Counted from the stretch's first letter, positions 17,948 to 27,243 are shown. The stretch: DNA of 64,000 bases from Actinomyces graevenitzii C83 (GCF_000239695.1 NZ_JH470338.1:372001-436000), one strand, 5' to 3'. Numbers and translations: made by a program. Notes: a model not told the origin generated them from the letters alone.

Positions 17948-18991
17948 ATGGGAAGTAAAAAGTATCAAGCGCTGTTATATGCTACATTAGCGGCGGTGTT
18001 CTATGCTATAAATATCCCGGCGTCAAAGCTTTTGCTGCACGAAGTTGGGCCAACCACTATGGCTGCCTTGCTGTATTTGGGTGCAGGTATAGGTGTGGGT
18101 ATATTGGTGCTAGTTAACAGGAAAGAGGCTGCGCAGGCGACGTCACTTTCTAAACAGGATCTTCCCTATGTAATCGGAATGATTGTGTTAGACATAGTAG
18201 CTCCCATACTTCTTATGCTGGGTATTAGCTATGGAACCTCAGCTAATGCCTCATTATTAGGAAACTTTGAGATCGTAGCAACCGCAATAATTGCTCTACT
18301 AATTTTCAAAGAGTCAGTAAGTAAAAGACTCTGGGGTGCTATTGCATTAATTAGCTTATCTAGTGTGCTGCTCTCCTTTGAAGGCGCCGATAGTTTCAAA
18401 TTTTCTCTCGGTTCACTATTTGTGCTGCTAGCTACTACTTGTTGGGGTCTAGAAAATAATTGCACTAGAAGTATTGCCTCAAAAAGCACCTATCAGATTG
18501 TGGTGTTGAAAGGAATCTTCTCTGGTCTAGGCGCGCTGGTCATAGCCCTTATAAAGGGGGAGAGCATGCCTGAACTTAGCTACGTACTAGCTGCGATGCT
18601 GCTGGGATTTGTGGCTTATGGACTGAGCATATTCATGTATGTGCGCGCCCAAAATGTGCTAGGAGCTGCCAAAACAAGCGCCTGTTACGCAGTTGCCCCA
18701 TTTGTTGGGGCTTTCTTATCTTTCGTGTTCTTGCGTGAAAGCTTGTCGTGGATGTATCTGGTCGCTTTGGCGGTAATGGTTGCTGGTTCAGTACTAGTGA
18801 TGGCCGATACCTTGATACTTAGCCACACTCATAGTCATGAACATACTTTTGTGCATACACACGATGGCACAACGCATGCACATACAGTAAGTCACTCACA
18901 TAGGCACAATCATTACCTAAACGAAGACAAGCACGCTCATCATCACGACGTTGCAAAATTAGAAAAGTTACCCGGGGCTAGGCATGTATAA
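17948..18991 (+). CDS. EamA/DMT family transporter with histidine-rich tail
   Basis: Drug/metabolite transporter of 347 residues: ten predicted membrane helices in two EamA repeats (about residues 8-145 and 155-290). The N-terminal ALLYATLAAVFYAINIPASKLLL is typical of the family. Residues about 295-340 form a cytosolic or periplasmic tail with roughly twenty histidines in HxH and HHH clusters, as in zinc or nickel transporters. The tail suggests metal binding, but EamA proteins usually move organic solutes, so the cargo is open. It stands alone in the AT-rich island. Confidence 0.85.
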   Translation: MGSKKYQALLYATLAAVFYAINIPASKLLLHEVGPTTMAALLYLGAGIGVGILVLVNRKEAAQATSLSKQDLPYVIGMIVLDIVAPILLMLGISYGTSANASLLGNFEIVATAIIALLIFKESVSKRLWGAIALISLSSVLLSFEGADSFKFSLGSLFVLLATTCWGLENNCTRSIASKSTYQIVVLKGIFSGLGALVIALIKGESMPELSYVLAAMLLGFVAYGLSIFMYVRAQNVLGAAKTSACYAVAPFVGAFLSFVFLRESLSWMYLVALAVMVAGSVLVMADTLILSHTHSHEHTFVHTHDGTTHAHTVSHSHRHNHYLNEDKHAHHHDVAKLEKLPGARHV

Positions 18992-19032
18992 TGTCTAGCA
19001 GGTGCTGAAGTTACTATCAGGAGGCCACAAAG

Positions 19033-19548
19033 ATGGGTTTGCGAGCAGGCTACCAGTATTTAAACGATGAGAACTTAACAAAGCTTAAAGCTTGTAGCGG
19101 CGATGAAGAAGTCTTCGATTACCTGGAAGCTATCTGTGCAGACTCAGATGATGACTTTGCAGATATGCTCGACATTGACAAAATGTGGGACGTTTTGCAC
19201 TTCACACTCACCGAGGCAGATGACAACATGCCAGAGCATGTTAAGCCTCTTAGTGAAGCTGTGATGGGAGCAACCCCGATCGAAGACATCGAAAATCACG
19301 TTGCCTACACTGATAAATCCAAAATTGCCGCAATCGTAGCAGCACTTAACGCCTTCAACATCGACAAAGCTATAGAAGCGTTCAGCATGGAAGCATGCGC
19401 AGTAGAAGAGCTATACCCCTATATCTGGGATCGTGAAGACGAAACTGAAGAGATCAAAGAAGAACTACTGGACTGCTTCACAAACATGCGTGCTTTCTAC
19501 CGTAAAGCACTAGAAACGAACAGTAATGTACTAGTCGGCATTTACTAA
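19033..19548 (+). CDS. YfbM family protein (DUF1877)
   Basis: Soluble 171-residue acidic protein. The pattern LDIDKMWDVLHFTLT, PLSEAVMGATPIED, FSMEACAVEELYPYIWD and the ending FYRKALETNSNVLVGIY matches the DUF1877/YfbM family from end to end. Biochemical function is unknown. AGGAGG stands before the ATG. It is separated by 29 bp from the next gene, which is similarly acidic, so the pair is probably cotranscribed. Confidence 0.8.
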   Translation: MGLRAGYQYLNDENLTKLKACSGDEEVFDYLEAICADSDDDFADMLDIDKMWDVLHFTLTEADDNMPEHVKPLSEAVMGATPIEDIENHVAYTDKSKIAAIVAALNAFNIDKAIEAFSMEACAVEELYPYIWDREDETEEIKEELLDCFTNMRAFYRKALETNSNVLVGIY

Positions 19549-19577
19549 ACTACCTAATTGAATGTTGTGAGGTAAAA

Positions 19578-20093
19578 ATGACTGATACCTACGAACAGCT
19601 AAAAAATCTGTTTGAAGATGAGCAAACGATTGACGATCTTTGGGATTCTGGGGATATCGTCTGGATTGACTGGCGTGAAGATGATGAAGATATCATCAGC
19701 TACTTCAATGACTTACTAGAAGAGCGAGTAGAAGTTCAAACCATAGACAACGCTAAGCCCTACGGCCCTGACATCGTACTAAGCAAAGCTGGCAAACAAT
19801 TCCAGATTCCTTACGGCCAGGAGAAGGATCGCGACACCACCATTAAATACTTCAACGACTTCGTTAAAGAGGAGTATGGGGTCAGGTGGTTCGTGGAAAG
19901 TCTAGGCGATGACACGCTTGGTTTCATCGTGCTACCAGCGGCTGAATGGCAAAAGCTAGAAGATGACTTTGGAGAGCAGACAGTCAGGTACTACTTTGCT
20001 CCCATCGATCTTGAAACAAAGATGTTTGACTTGGATGTCAGTGAAGTGTCCAGCCTGATCGAACTGCGCGCTGCAACCAAAGAAGTTAAGTAA
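19578..20093 (+). CDS. Hypothetical acidic protein
   Basis: A 171-residue soluble protein not recognised with confidence. It begins with an acidic helix-rich segment (YEQLKNLFEDEQTIDDLWDS), then IVWIDWREDDEDIISYFNDLL, and has an alpha/beta appearance with several Trp residues. GAGGTAAA precedes the ATG. Cotranscribed with the DUF1877 gene. Context in the accessory island and acidic composition are compatible with an immunity-type protein; this is inference only. Confidence 0.6.
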   Translation: MTDTYEQLKNLFEDEQTIDDLWDSGDIVWIDWREDDEDIISYFNDLLEERVEVQTIDNAKPYGPDIVLSKAGKQFQIPYGQEKDRDTTIKYFNDFVKEEYGVRWFVESLGDDTLGFIVLPAAEWQKLEDDFGEQTVRYYFAPIDLETKMFDLDVSEVSSLIELRAATKEVK

Positions 20094-20188
20094 CTGCTGT
20101 TGGCGCTAGTGGCCAAGCTAGCGCCAACACTACAAGCACCGCATTGAATGTTAAAGCTGCTATGCAGCCCTGAATCTAATAGGAGCAG

Positions 20189-21052
20189 GTGGATCTGTTG
20201 GAACAAGTAAAGCCAGTCGCTAGCCTCACGCAGCAAGAATGGGAAAATCTTTTCGAAGCCAAGCCGCGTGAAGTTTTGGTGCTCATTGCCGGGGGAAGTA
20301 GCGGGGCTGCCAAGTCAAACGGTTTTTGGGAAAACATTGTGCATTTCTTGGCCTATGTAGACTGTGAAACCGGAGTGCTACACAACCTACCTGGTCGCAT
20401 AGTGTATCCAGTGGCTGATGACGAGCCTGATAAGATCTCTTACCTGCATCTTAAACCTGAAACAATTTATCGCTTAAAAGTACGTCCTAGGTTACCTTGG
20501 CAGCTAGAAGAATTTATTCCGCAGCTGCACAACCAACTGCTATTTGTAGAAACTTTGGATGAGCAGGCACCTTGTCCGCAGCTAGAAGAGGTACTTACAC
20601 AGTATCTGCAGCCAGTGGTTTTACAAGATGACGTGCTGGGGGAGCTGGAGTATATTCGCGAATTTGACTTCTTTGAAGGCAGCGTGGACTGGCTAGGGGA
20701 GGAGATTGACATTTGCCTTGAGGTAGAGAAAGGCGATGCTGACGGCATAAAGCTGGCGCGCGAAGCAATGGGAACCATGGTCACGAACCAAGACAAGTGG
20801 GATGCACAGCTGCGAAGCTTTGCTGCTAAAGAGCTCACTGAGCTAGCACGTGACTGGAGCGAAACCGAGGAAGACGCAGCTAAAATCACTGAGGAAACTT
20901 TTGCTAAAAGGATACCCATGGGCTCAATCACCATGGAACCAGATGGTAGTTTCTGCGTGTTCTTTGGCGATGACGACATGTTCTATGGCCACTGCATAAC
21001 TGCATATGGAAGTTTGAACAAGGGGCTAGAATCGGCCTACATCCAAGGCTGA
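20189..21052 (+). CDS. DUF2262 domain protein
   Basis: Cytosolic protein of 287 residues from GTG 20189. The C-terminal half (about 148-287) matches DUF2262: VLGELEYIREFDFFEGSVDWLG, AAKELTELARDWSE, and a terminal FFGDDDMFYGHCITAYGSL. The N-terminal half (about 15-140) is a separate alpha/beta region found with DUF2262 in Firmicutes proteins. AGGAG at 20181-20185 lies three bases before the GTG and 12 before a TTG at 20198, so the true start may be the TTG. Function unknown. Last gene of the AT-rich island. Confidence 0.75.
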   Translation: MDLLEQVKPVASLTQQEWENLFEAKPREVLVLIAGGSSGAAKSNGFWENIVHFLAYVDCETGVLHNLPGRIVYPVADDEPDKISYLHLKPETIYRLKVRPRLPWQLEEFIPQLHNQLLFVETLDEQAPCPQLEEVLTQYLQPVVLQDDVLGELEYIREFDFFEGSVDWLGEEIDICLEVEKGDADGIKLAREAMGTMVTNQDKWDAQLRSFAAKELTELARDWSETEEDAAKITEETFAKRIPMGSITMEPDGSFCVFFGDDDMFYGHCITAYGSLNKGLESAYIQG

Positions 21053-21106
21053 TAAGGTAGAGCCCGGCTAAGGCCACGCAAAACACTTAAGCAGTTAGGT
21101 ATAAGC

Positions 21107-21565
21107 ATGTTGCATGTAGTTTTCTTTGAGCCACGGATTCCGGGCAACACTGGGGCTGCAATCAGGCTCTCTGCCAACTCTGGCTCTATGCTGCATGTGG
21201 TGGATCCGTTGTTCGAAATGGAGGATTCGAAGCTGCGCCGCGCGGGTCTGGACTACCACGACCTTGCTAATACCGTGGTTCACGACAGTTGGGAAGAATG
21301 CCTAGAGCAACTACCGGGCCGTATCTTCGCTTTTACGGCTCACACCGAGCTGCTGTACACAGAGGTTGACTACGTCGACGGCGACGCCTTGCTGTTTGGC
21401 CCTGAACCCACCGGTTTACCTGACCACATCATGCACCATGAACGGGTGACTGATCTGGTGCGTATCCCGATGGTGGATGGTAATCGTTCGCTAAACCTAG
21501 CTAACTCTGCGGCTATCGGTCTGTATGAGGCTTGGCGTCAGCTGGGTTTTGCGGGGGGACACTGA
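21107..21565 (+). CDS. trmL: tRNA (cytidine(34)-2'-O)-methyltransferase TrmL
   Basis: SPOUT-class methyltransferase that 2'-O-methylates the wobble base of tRNA-Leu isoacceptors using SAM (152 residues, the usual length). Visible motifs: PRIPGNTGAAIRLSA near the start, the knot motif LLFGPEPTGLP (about residue 92), and IPMVDGNRSLNLANSAAIGLYEAWRQ at the C-terminus. It ends the island on the right and shows normal housekeeping composition. No obvious ribosome-binding site; upstream AGGTATAAGC is weak. Confidence 0.92.
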   Translation: MLHVVFFEPRIPGNTGAAIRLSANSGSMLHVVDPLFEMEDSKLRRAGLDYHDLANTVVHDSWEECLEQLPGRIFAFTAHTELLYTEVDYVDGDALLFGPEPTGLPDHIMHHERVTDLVRIPMVDGNRSLNLANSAAIGLYEAWRQLGFAGGH

Positions 21566-21779
21566 GTGATCTGCTACTAGCGTTGACTAGCTGACGGGTT
21601 CGACGTCGTCGCAACCGTCTCACAATGCGATACGCCGTTTCAAGATTCTTAGATTATTTTGCCAGTATGTTCGGCTAATTCCCAGCTTTGTAAGTGAGCA
21701 TCGTAGATGGTGTCCAGTCTTCCAGGCTTAAGACTCCTGGTGGGCAAGGATGCCGCCGATATTCACTAAGGGGAATTAA

Positions 21780-24035
21780 ATGAAAACTCAACCTCGCGCT
21801 CTGCGTGGCGCGCTGGCTGGGGTTTGTGCCTTTACGATGCTGGGCCTGGCCGGGCCGGCGGTTTATGCTGAAGACGCTAAAGCAGATGTTGACAGCGTCT
21901 GGATTAACACCGCCATGGCCACGCCCGGTGAGAAAATCAAGATTTGGGCTCAAACTAAGCCAAATGTGGAAGTTAACTTCACGGTTTCTAACCTGGGTGC
22001 AACCAAAGCCAAAGCCAAAGACCGCGCCAATAGCAAGGGTATTGCTGTCATTGAATTTACTGTGCCAAGCGCAGACGGCCGTGGCTACCTGGTAGATGCT
22101 GAGGCTGGTGGGGGTCACGCCTACACCGGCATTGATGCCTCCAAGAGCTGGACCCGCTACCCGCGTATGGGTTACGTTGGCGATTACAGCTCCTCAGTTT
22201 CTAGCCAAGCACAGCTGGGAACCATGGGTGAGCTGGCTCAGAAGTACCACATCAACTCAGTGCAGTTCTATGACTGGATGTGGCGTCACGATGACCCAGT
22301 AAAAACCGAAAACGGTCAGGTTGCTGACCAGTGGCAAGACTGGCTGCACCGTCCAGTTGAGAAAAGCGTGGTGCAGGGGTTTATCAAGTCCGCAGATACT
22401 AATGGCATAGCCTCCCTGCCTTACTCGATGGCTTACGCAGCTCTCAATGATGACTATGAACAGCACGGCGTGCAAAAAAGCTGGCTGATCAACCGCACCC
22501 AGCCCAATGACAAAGGGCAGATGGAAACCAAGCCCTACACCGAAGTCATGTTCATCTACAAAGAAAACGGTGTAGAGAAGTGGCGCTCAGAAGAACACAT
22601 TGTCGACGTCGGTGATGCTGCTTGGCGCAACCTGATTGTGCCCCGCTTCAATGACCAGATAATTAAATTAGGCTTCAAGGGCACTCACATCGACCAGCTT
22701 GGTTCTGGGGCTCAGACCACCTTCACTAACAGTCGCGGTGAGGTCATTGACCTGCCTTGGGGTTTTGCGCAGCTCGTTAACGACACCGCCAAAGCCACTG
22801 GCAAGCCGGTAGGTCTTAACGCAGTTGATGGTTTTGGTGCTAGCGAGCTAGCTAAGTCAAACGCTAGCTACCTCTACACCGAACTGTGGGGTGCCCACGA
22901 AACTAACGCCCAGGTAAAGCAGTATCTGCAGCAGCAGCGTATTGATTCGCACGGTAAGCCTGCGATTATTGCGGCTTATATGAACAAGGGCGAGAACATC
23001 GATGACGGTAAGGGTAAGCAGACCTTTAACACTGCTTCAGTGCAGCTTGCTGATGCCGCTTTTGCCGCTAACGGTGCCACTCACCTGGAACTGGGCCAAA
23101 ATGGTGACCCGCAGGTAAAGCCTGGTAACTACACCAAGATGCTGGAAGGGCCTTACTTCCCTGACCGCAACCGTTACATGCAGGAAGACCTTAAGTACTG
23201 GCTGCCCAGCTACTACAACGTAATTACCGCCTACGAGCAGGTACTTTACGGCCCACAGCTGACTAGCACGGGGCGCACTGTTTCGATTGAGGGCCAGCCC
23301 ACTTCTACCGACGGCGCCGCTAACACCATTTGGACTAACACCATGCGTAACTCCACCGGTGACGTGCTGCACCTGATTAACCTTAAGGGCGACGACGGCA
23401 AGTGGCGTAACGCTACCGGTGCGATTAAGGAGCAAAATAACCTCAAGGTTAAGTACTACGTAGGTCAAGATGGGGTACCTGCCCGCATCAACCTGGTCAG
23501 CCCTGACATTAATGGTGGCGCCGCCAAGGACTTGAGCTTCACCAAGGGTACTGACGCCAAGGGCACCTACATTACTTTCACGGTTTCTAGCCTGAAGGTG
23601 TGGGACTTTATCTACATGATTAAGGGCAACGGCGAGGGGGCTAACACTCGCGTAGTTAACGCCAACTCTGGCCTGTGCATGAACGTGCGTGACGGCAAGC
23701 TGGCTAATGGAACCCAGGTAGAGCAGGTCAACTGCGACGCTAATTCCTACAGCCAGAACTTCCAGTATGTTGACGGTCAGCTGCGTTTGGCTGGCAAGAA
23801 CCTGTGCGTGGATATTAAGGAACACCGTAACGTTGACGGAGCCGGTATCCACACCTGGGAGTGCAACAGTGCTTTGAAGTCACAAAAGTGGGAGTACACC
23901 TCTGCAGGTCAATACCGTAACCCTGAAACCGGTAAGTGTCTGGGTGTAAGTGGTGACTCCAAGCAAACCGGAGCGCCAGTACACCTGTGGACTTGCCACA
24001 GTGGCGCCTCGCAGCGTTGGACTAACCCCAACTAA
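21780..24035 (+). CDS. Secreted GH66 dextranase-like enzyme with ricin-type lectin domain
   Basis: Predicted endo-dextranase or cycloisomaltooligosaccharide glucanotransferase, cutting alpha-1,6-glucans outside the cell. The 751-residue precursor has a Sec signal peptide (residues 1-30, ending AVYA-ED), a beta-sandwich domain (about 38-125), the GH66 barrel (about 125-500), a second sandwich (about 505-615), and a ricin B/CBM13 lectin (622-751). Catalytic residues fit the family: nucleophile Asp305 in THIDQLG and acid/base Glu368 in YTELWG. No sortase motif or membrane anchor, so released. Signature of an oral or plaque-associated lifestyle, since dextran is made by streptococci. GGGGAA lies before the ATG. 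Confidence 0.88.
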   Translation: MKTQPRALRGALAGVCAFTMLGLAGPAVYAEDAKADVDSVWINTAMATPGEKIKIWAQTKPNVEVNFTVSNLGATKAKAKDRANSKGIAVIEFTVPSADGRGYLVDAEAGGGHAYTGIDASKSWTRYPRMGYVGDYSSSVSSQAQLGTMGELAQKYHINSVQFYDWMWRHDDPVKTENGQVADQWQDWLHRPVEKSVVQGFIKSADTNGIASLPYSMAYAALNDDYEQHGVQKSWLINRTQPNDKGQMETKPYTEVMFIYKENGVEKWRSEEHIVDVGDAAWRNLIVPRFNDQIIKLGFKGTHIDQLGSGAQTTFTNSRGEVIDLPWGFAQLVNDTAKATGKPVGLNAVDGFGASELAKSNASYLYTELWGAHETNAQVKQYLQQQRIDSHGKPAIIAAYMNKGENIDDGKGKQTFNTASVQLADAAFAANGATHLELGQNGDPQVKPGNYTKMLEGPYFPDRNRYMQEDLKYWLPSYYNVITAYEQVLYGPQLTSTGRTVSIEGQPTSTDGAANTIWTNTMRNSTGDVLHLINLKGDDGKWRNATGAIKEQNNLKVKYYVGQDGVPARINLVSPDINGGAAKDLSFTKGTDAKGTYITFTVSSLKVWDFIYMIKGNGEGANTRVVNANSGLCMNVRDGKLANGTQVEQVNCDANSYSQNFQYVDGQLRLAGKNLCVDIKEHRNVDGAGIHTWECNSALKSQKWEYTSAGQYRNPETGKCLGVSGDSKQTGAPVHLWTCHSGASQRWTNPN

Positions 24036-24057
24036 TAGCCACAACTAGCAAACCACG

Positions 24058-24095
24058 GGGCCCCTAGACAATGTCTAGGGGCCCTACGGTTTTTG
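24058..24095 (+). terminator. Rho-independent terminator of the dextranase gene
   Basis: Stem of 12 bp (GGGCCCCTAGAC with GTCTAGGGGCCC, loop AAT) followed after a few bases by TTTTT. Confidence 0.85.
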
Positions 24096-24121
24096 CAGGA
24101 ATCATGTAGTTTACATGGTAG

Positions 24122-24139
24122 CTAGGACCTAAATCCTAG
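24122..24139. promoter_or_regulatory. Inverted repeat upstream of the ABC exporter
   Basis: CTAGGA-CCTAAA-TCCTAG, 123-140 bp before the ABC gene start. Could be an operator; no regulator identified. Confidence 0.3.
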
Positions 24140-24261
24140 ATTGCTGTAGATTCTCAGTAGCAACGTGTACTAACTTTGACTTACGAGCCCAGCTTGTTTT
24201 TAGGCGACGGCCTTGCTGAAACAAGCACAGGCCTGAATCCAGTTCTGTATGTTTAAGACGG

Positions 24262-27159
24262 GTGAGGATGATTCATAGACAAGGAAACGAATCAGTGTCA
24301 GAGCTTAATATTTTGCCTTTGAAAGCCCTGTCTATAGAGACTTTGTATAAGCGTTACAAACGATTAACTCAGAGTCTACCAAGGTGTATGCGTTGGTTTG
24401 CCTTAGTGTTCGCCCCAGCAGGTATCAGCCTTATCGTTTTTAGTGCTGGTCTATTAAACATGGCTGGGGCCTTGGTAGTCACGGCAGGTATAGATCATGT
24501 GACAGCTACTAGGGAAGGCGTCTCCTATGTAACTTGGTTACTGATCTTAGCTTTCTTAGTTGAATCCCTGAGCTGTTGGGTCAAAGACCGTTACGAAATG
24601 CTGCTTACGGTAGTAGTGCGGCAGTTAACCTATCGTCGTTTCCGACAGTTGTTTCAAACTTCAGCTTCTACAGCCGAAGCTTGCGAGCATGTTCTAACCT
24701 ATCCCGGACAGATCAGCCAGTTTGCCTACGTTGTAGATTTTGCTGTTTCAACGATTCAAATCATTATCTTTGTTATCGCTTCATTTGTGCTTTACGGGGC
24801 AAACGGTGTCATTGCCACGCTGCTTATCGTTGCCTTGGTAATCGTCAGTCTCCGACTTATCAACCTAATTGGTCGCCTATGGGAACAATACGTTGGCTTT
24901 GAAGGAGAGCGCAGACGCTGGATTCAGAAGGTAGCTGACTCATTACCCAGAGGACGCTATATCCCCAGTTGGGGCGCAGCGCTAGACAAGATTTCTAGCA
25001 TCAGGAGTAGCGAAGAAAAACTCTTACACGCAAGAGTGCGCCTGCAGGTTCTAAACGGTTTTCTTGAAAAAGGCGCGCTAACCACCATGCTTGCCTTGGT
25101 GGCAATAGTGGCTGCTTGGCTCTGGCCGAACGCTGGTTTTGGGTTGGGAATTATCCTGGCAGCTCGCTACTTGTACGCAGCGGTACAAAACAACGTCGTT
25201 AACTATCGAGTGATCCGTCTAGCCCTGCCGATGATGCGTGAACTTGATAAGTTAGAGAAAAGCTCTCAAAAAGACCAGACTTCACTTGAGGCTCTAGGTG
25301 CCTGTGAGGTTATCCCAGCTGATTCTAAACGAGCCAATAAGTTACGCGAATACGTGAGCGTGACAGGCTCTGCGTTTGTTCCACGTAACCCGGAGCTATC
25401 ACAGGCAATTTTATCTGCCTGGCATACTGGCGCTTCGCCGCGTCAAGTGTCATTGTTTGCTGAACTGGCTGAGGCTATGGGACTTAACCAAGAGGTGGTC
25501 TCACGGTTGTGGCGGGACGTGAAAACCCTTTCGTCAGGGGAAAGACACCGGGCTGCGGTAGCTATTGTCTTGGCTGATGAGCCTAACTGGCTAATTTTGG
25601 ATGACACATTCGCAGCTCTAGACCCAGCGATGCGAGAAATCGTTGCTAAAAAAATCTTAGCCAGTGTGCCAAACTGCACGCTTTTAGCGAGCTCTGAAGA
25701 GTATGTTCCAGACGCATTAGCTAATCGACTGTCCCTAACACATCGCGAGCTGTCACTTGGTCAGTTACATGCTGAGCAGCTAGCAAGCCAAGAACTGGAA
25801 AGTGTGGAGGAAGTAGTCGACCTGCCTGATCCTCAGACAGAAAAGGCAACATTCCAGCGAACAGTAAAGCTTTTGTTTGGGCCGCATATTGTCTGGGTAG
25901 GGTTAGGTGCGTTGCTGCTTAGCGGGTCCACGGTTGCTTTTGCGCTTACGGTAGCTCAAAACAATCTGCACTCTGAGATTGTGGGAGTTTCACTAGGTTG
26001 CATACTGGCCGCAGTGCTTGGTTCTATCATCTTTTTTGGGGCACTTTATCGAGCGCCAATTACTAGATTGACTGCGCTACATGAGCGGCTTGTCTATAGG
26101 CTTGACCAATTCGCGTCTCCTAGAACTAGTGGTGCGGTTGTGGGGAGGCTAGGGGAAGATTTCTCTGATTTACAAATGTCTGTGCCTGGCGCTGTGGGGT
26201 CAGTATTTTTAGTTTGGGTGCAGTCTGCTCTGCTTATTGCTGGTGCTGTGGCCGGCGCGCCCCTCTTCATAGTTGTAGTTTGTGCGGTAGCTCCACTTGC
26301 TTGGCTTGTTGGGCGTCAGGGTTCTAAATGGATTCTTCCGGCGTCGACGGCGTGTGCTAACGCGCGCGGGGAATTTATTGGGGTGGTTGGTGCGCAGGCT
26401 AGCGCCCATACTGCGCCGGTTAGTGTTGGTCTGCGTCAAGCAGGAGAGCGTGCCTATGTTGATTTGGAAACCAGCTATGTTGCTAGCTCTATTCAGTTAG
26501 CTGATGCCTACGCGCTTCGTAGCGGACTTATTCAATTGCTTGTATTGACTTTGAAAATCTCTGCGGTTCTTCTAGTTTCACTGAGCGGTGGAGCTAGCGT
26601 ATTGATAGCTCCTGCGGCCGTGATTTATTTTGCGTTGACCTTGTCATCTGGCTTGCAGTCTGTGGTGGAGACATTACAGGAAGTGGGAGTGGTCAGTTTG
26701 ACGGCTGAGCGTGTGAGGATGCTTGAAGAATTTCAAACAAAACGTTCCCAGGTTCGGGTCCGTCATGCTGAGTTGGAACAGTTGAAGAGTCTTATTGATT
26801 CAGGTTGTTCTTTAATCGCTTTGATTGGGCCAACTGGTGCTGGAAAATCTGTCATGCTTGATGTCCTTTACCGTAACTATGGCGAGGATAAAGTTACGGT
26901 TATCCCTGAGGTAGATCCGTTAGCTGTTGAAGTATCTGACTTAAGCGGGTTAGAGCTTGCGCGTTCTGTGCTAGAAGATGGTGCCTGGCAGCTTGTTTTA
27001 CTTGACGAGACTTTGAAGGGGCTTAACCCTGTTGAAGAACGTAGTGAGATAGAGTCAATGAAGCAGGTTTTAGACCGTACTGGTAAGCAAGCTGTGGTTG
27101 TACTCCACTCACGTTCTAACCTTGATTGTTTCGAGACAGTAGTGAACATTGGGGAGTGA
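24262..27159 (+). CDS. Fused ABC exporter with complementary degenerate nucleotide-binding domains
   Basis: A 965-residue TMD-NBD-TMD-NBD protein, cytoplasmic-membrane exporter of unknown substrate; the fused layout recalls CydDC or multidrug exporters. First TMD about residues 40-300, NBD1 about 345-510, second TMD about 540-800, NBD2 about 815-965. NBD1 has no Walker A, but has the signature LSSGE (423-427) and Walker B LILDD (444-448, catalytic Glu replaced by Asp), and no H-loop His. NBD2 has Walker A GPTGAGKS (856-863), Walker B LVLLDE (911-916) and an H-loop (VVLHS), but only about 50 residues separate Walker A from Walker B and the LSGGQ signature is lost. One full ATP site can therefore form from NBD2 plus the NBD1 signature. 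GTG 24295 with AAGGAAA eight bases upstream may be the real start. Confidence 0.8.
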   Translation: MRMIHRQGNESVSELNILPLKALSIETLYKRYKRLTQSLPRCMRWFALVFAPAGISLIVFSAGLLNMAGALVVTAGIDHVTATREGVSYVTWLLILAFLVESLSCWVKDRYEMLLTVVVRQLTYRRFRQLFQTSASTAEACEHVLTYPGQISQFAYVVDFAVSTIQIIIFVIASFVLYGANGVIATLLIVALVIVSLRLINLIGRLWEQYVGFEGERRRWIQKVADSLPRGRYIPSWGAALDKISSIRSSEEKLLHARVRLQVLNGFLEKGALTTMLALVAIVAAWLWPNAGFGLGIILAARYLYAAVQNNVVNYRVIRLALPMMRELDKLEKSSQKDQTSLEALGACEVIPADSKRANKLREYVSVTGSAFVPRNPELSQAILSAWHTGASPRQVSLFAELAEAMGLNQEVVSRLWRDVKTLSSGERHRAAVAIVLADEPNWLILDDTFAALDPAMREIVAKKILASVPNCTLLASSEEYVPDALANRLSLTHRELSLGQLHAEQLASQELESVEEVVDLPDPQTEKATFQRTVKLLFGPHIVWVGLGALLLSGSTVAFALTVAQNNLHSEIVGVSLGCILAAVLGSIIFFGALYRAPITRLTALHERLVYRLDQFASPRTSGAVVGRLGEDFSDLQMSVPGAVGSVFLVWVQSALLIAGAVAGAPLFIVVVCAVAPLAWLVGRQGSKWILPASTACANARGEFIGVVGAQASAHTAPVSVGLRQAGERAYVDLETSYVASSIQLADAYALRSGLIQLLVLTLKISAVLLVSLSGGASVLIAPAAVIYFALTLSSGLQSVVETLQEVGVVSLTAERVRMLEEFQTKRSQVRVRHAELEQLKSLIDSGCSLIALIGPTGAGKSVMLDVLYRNYGEDKVTVIPEVDPLAVEVSDLSGLELARSVLEDGAWQLVLLDETLKGLNPVEERSEIESMKQVLDRTGKQAVVVLHSRSNLDCFETVVNIGE

Positions 27160-27188
27160 ACTAGGTTTTAGCTGAATACGTTGTAAAA

Positions 27189-27230
27189 GGTGAGTCCCTA
27201 GACATCGTCCAGGGACTCACCTTGTTTTTA
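27189..27230 (+). terminator. Rho-independent terminator of the ABC exporter gene
   Basis: Perfect 11-bp stem (GGTGAGTCCCT with AGGGACTCACC, 11-base loop) followed by TTGTTTTTA. It also separates this gene from the convergent PEBP gene. Confidence 0.85.
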
Positions 27231-27243
27231 GGCTAAGGCCTGG

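Noticed and set aside
14515..21052. Prophage or integrative element
   Set aside because: No integrase, phage structural genes or flanking att-like direct repeats were found.
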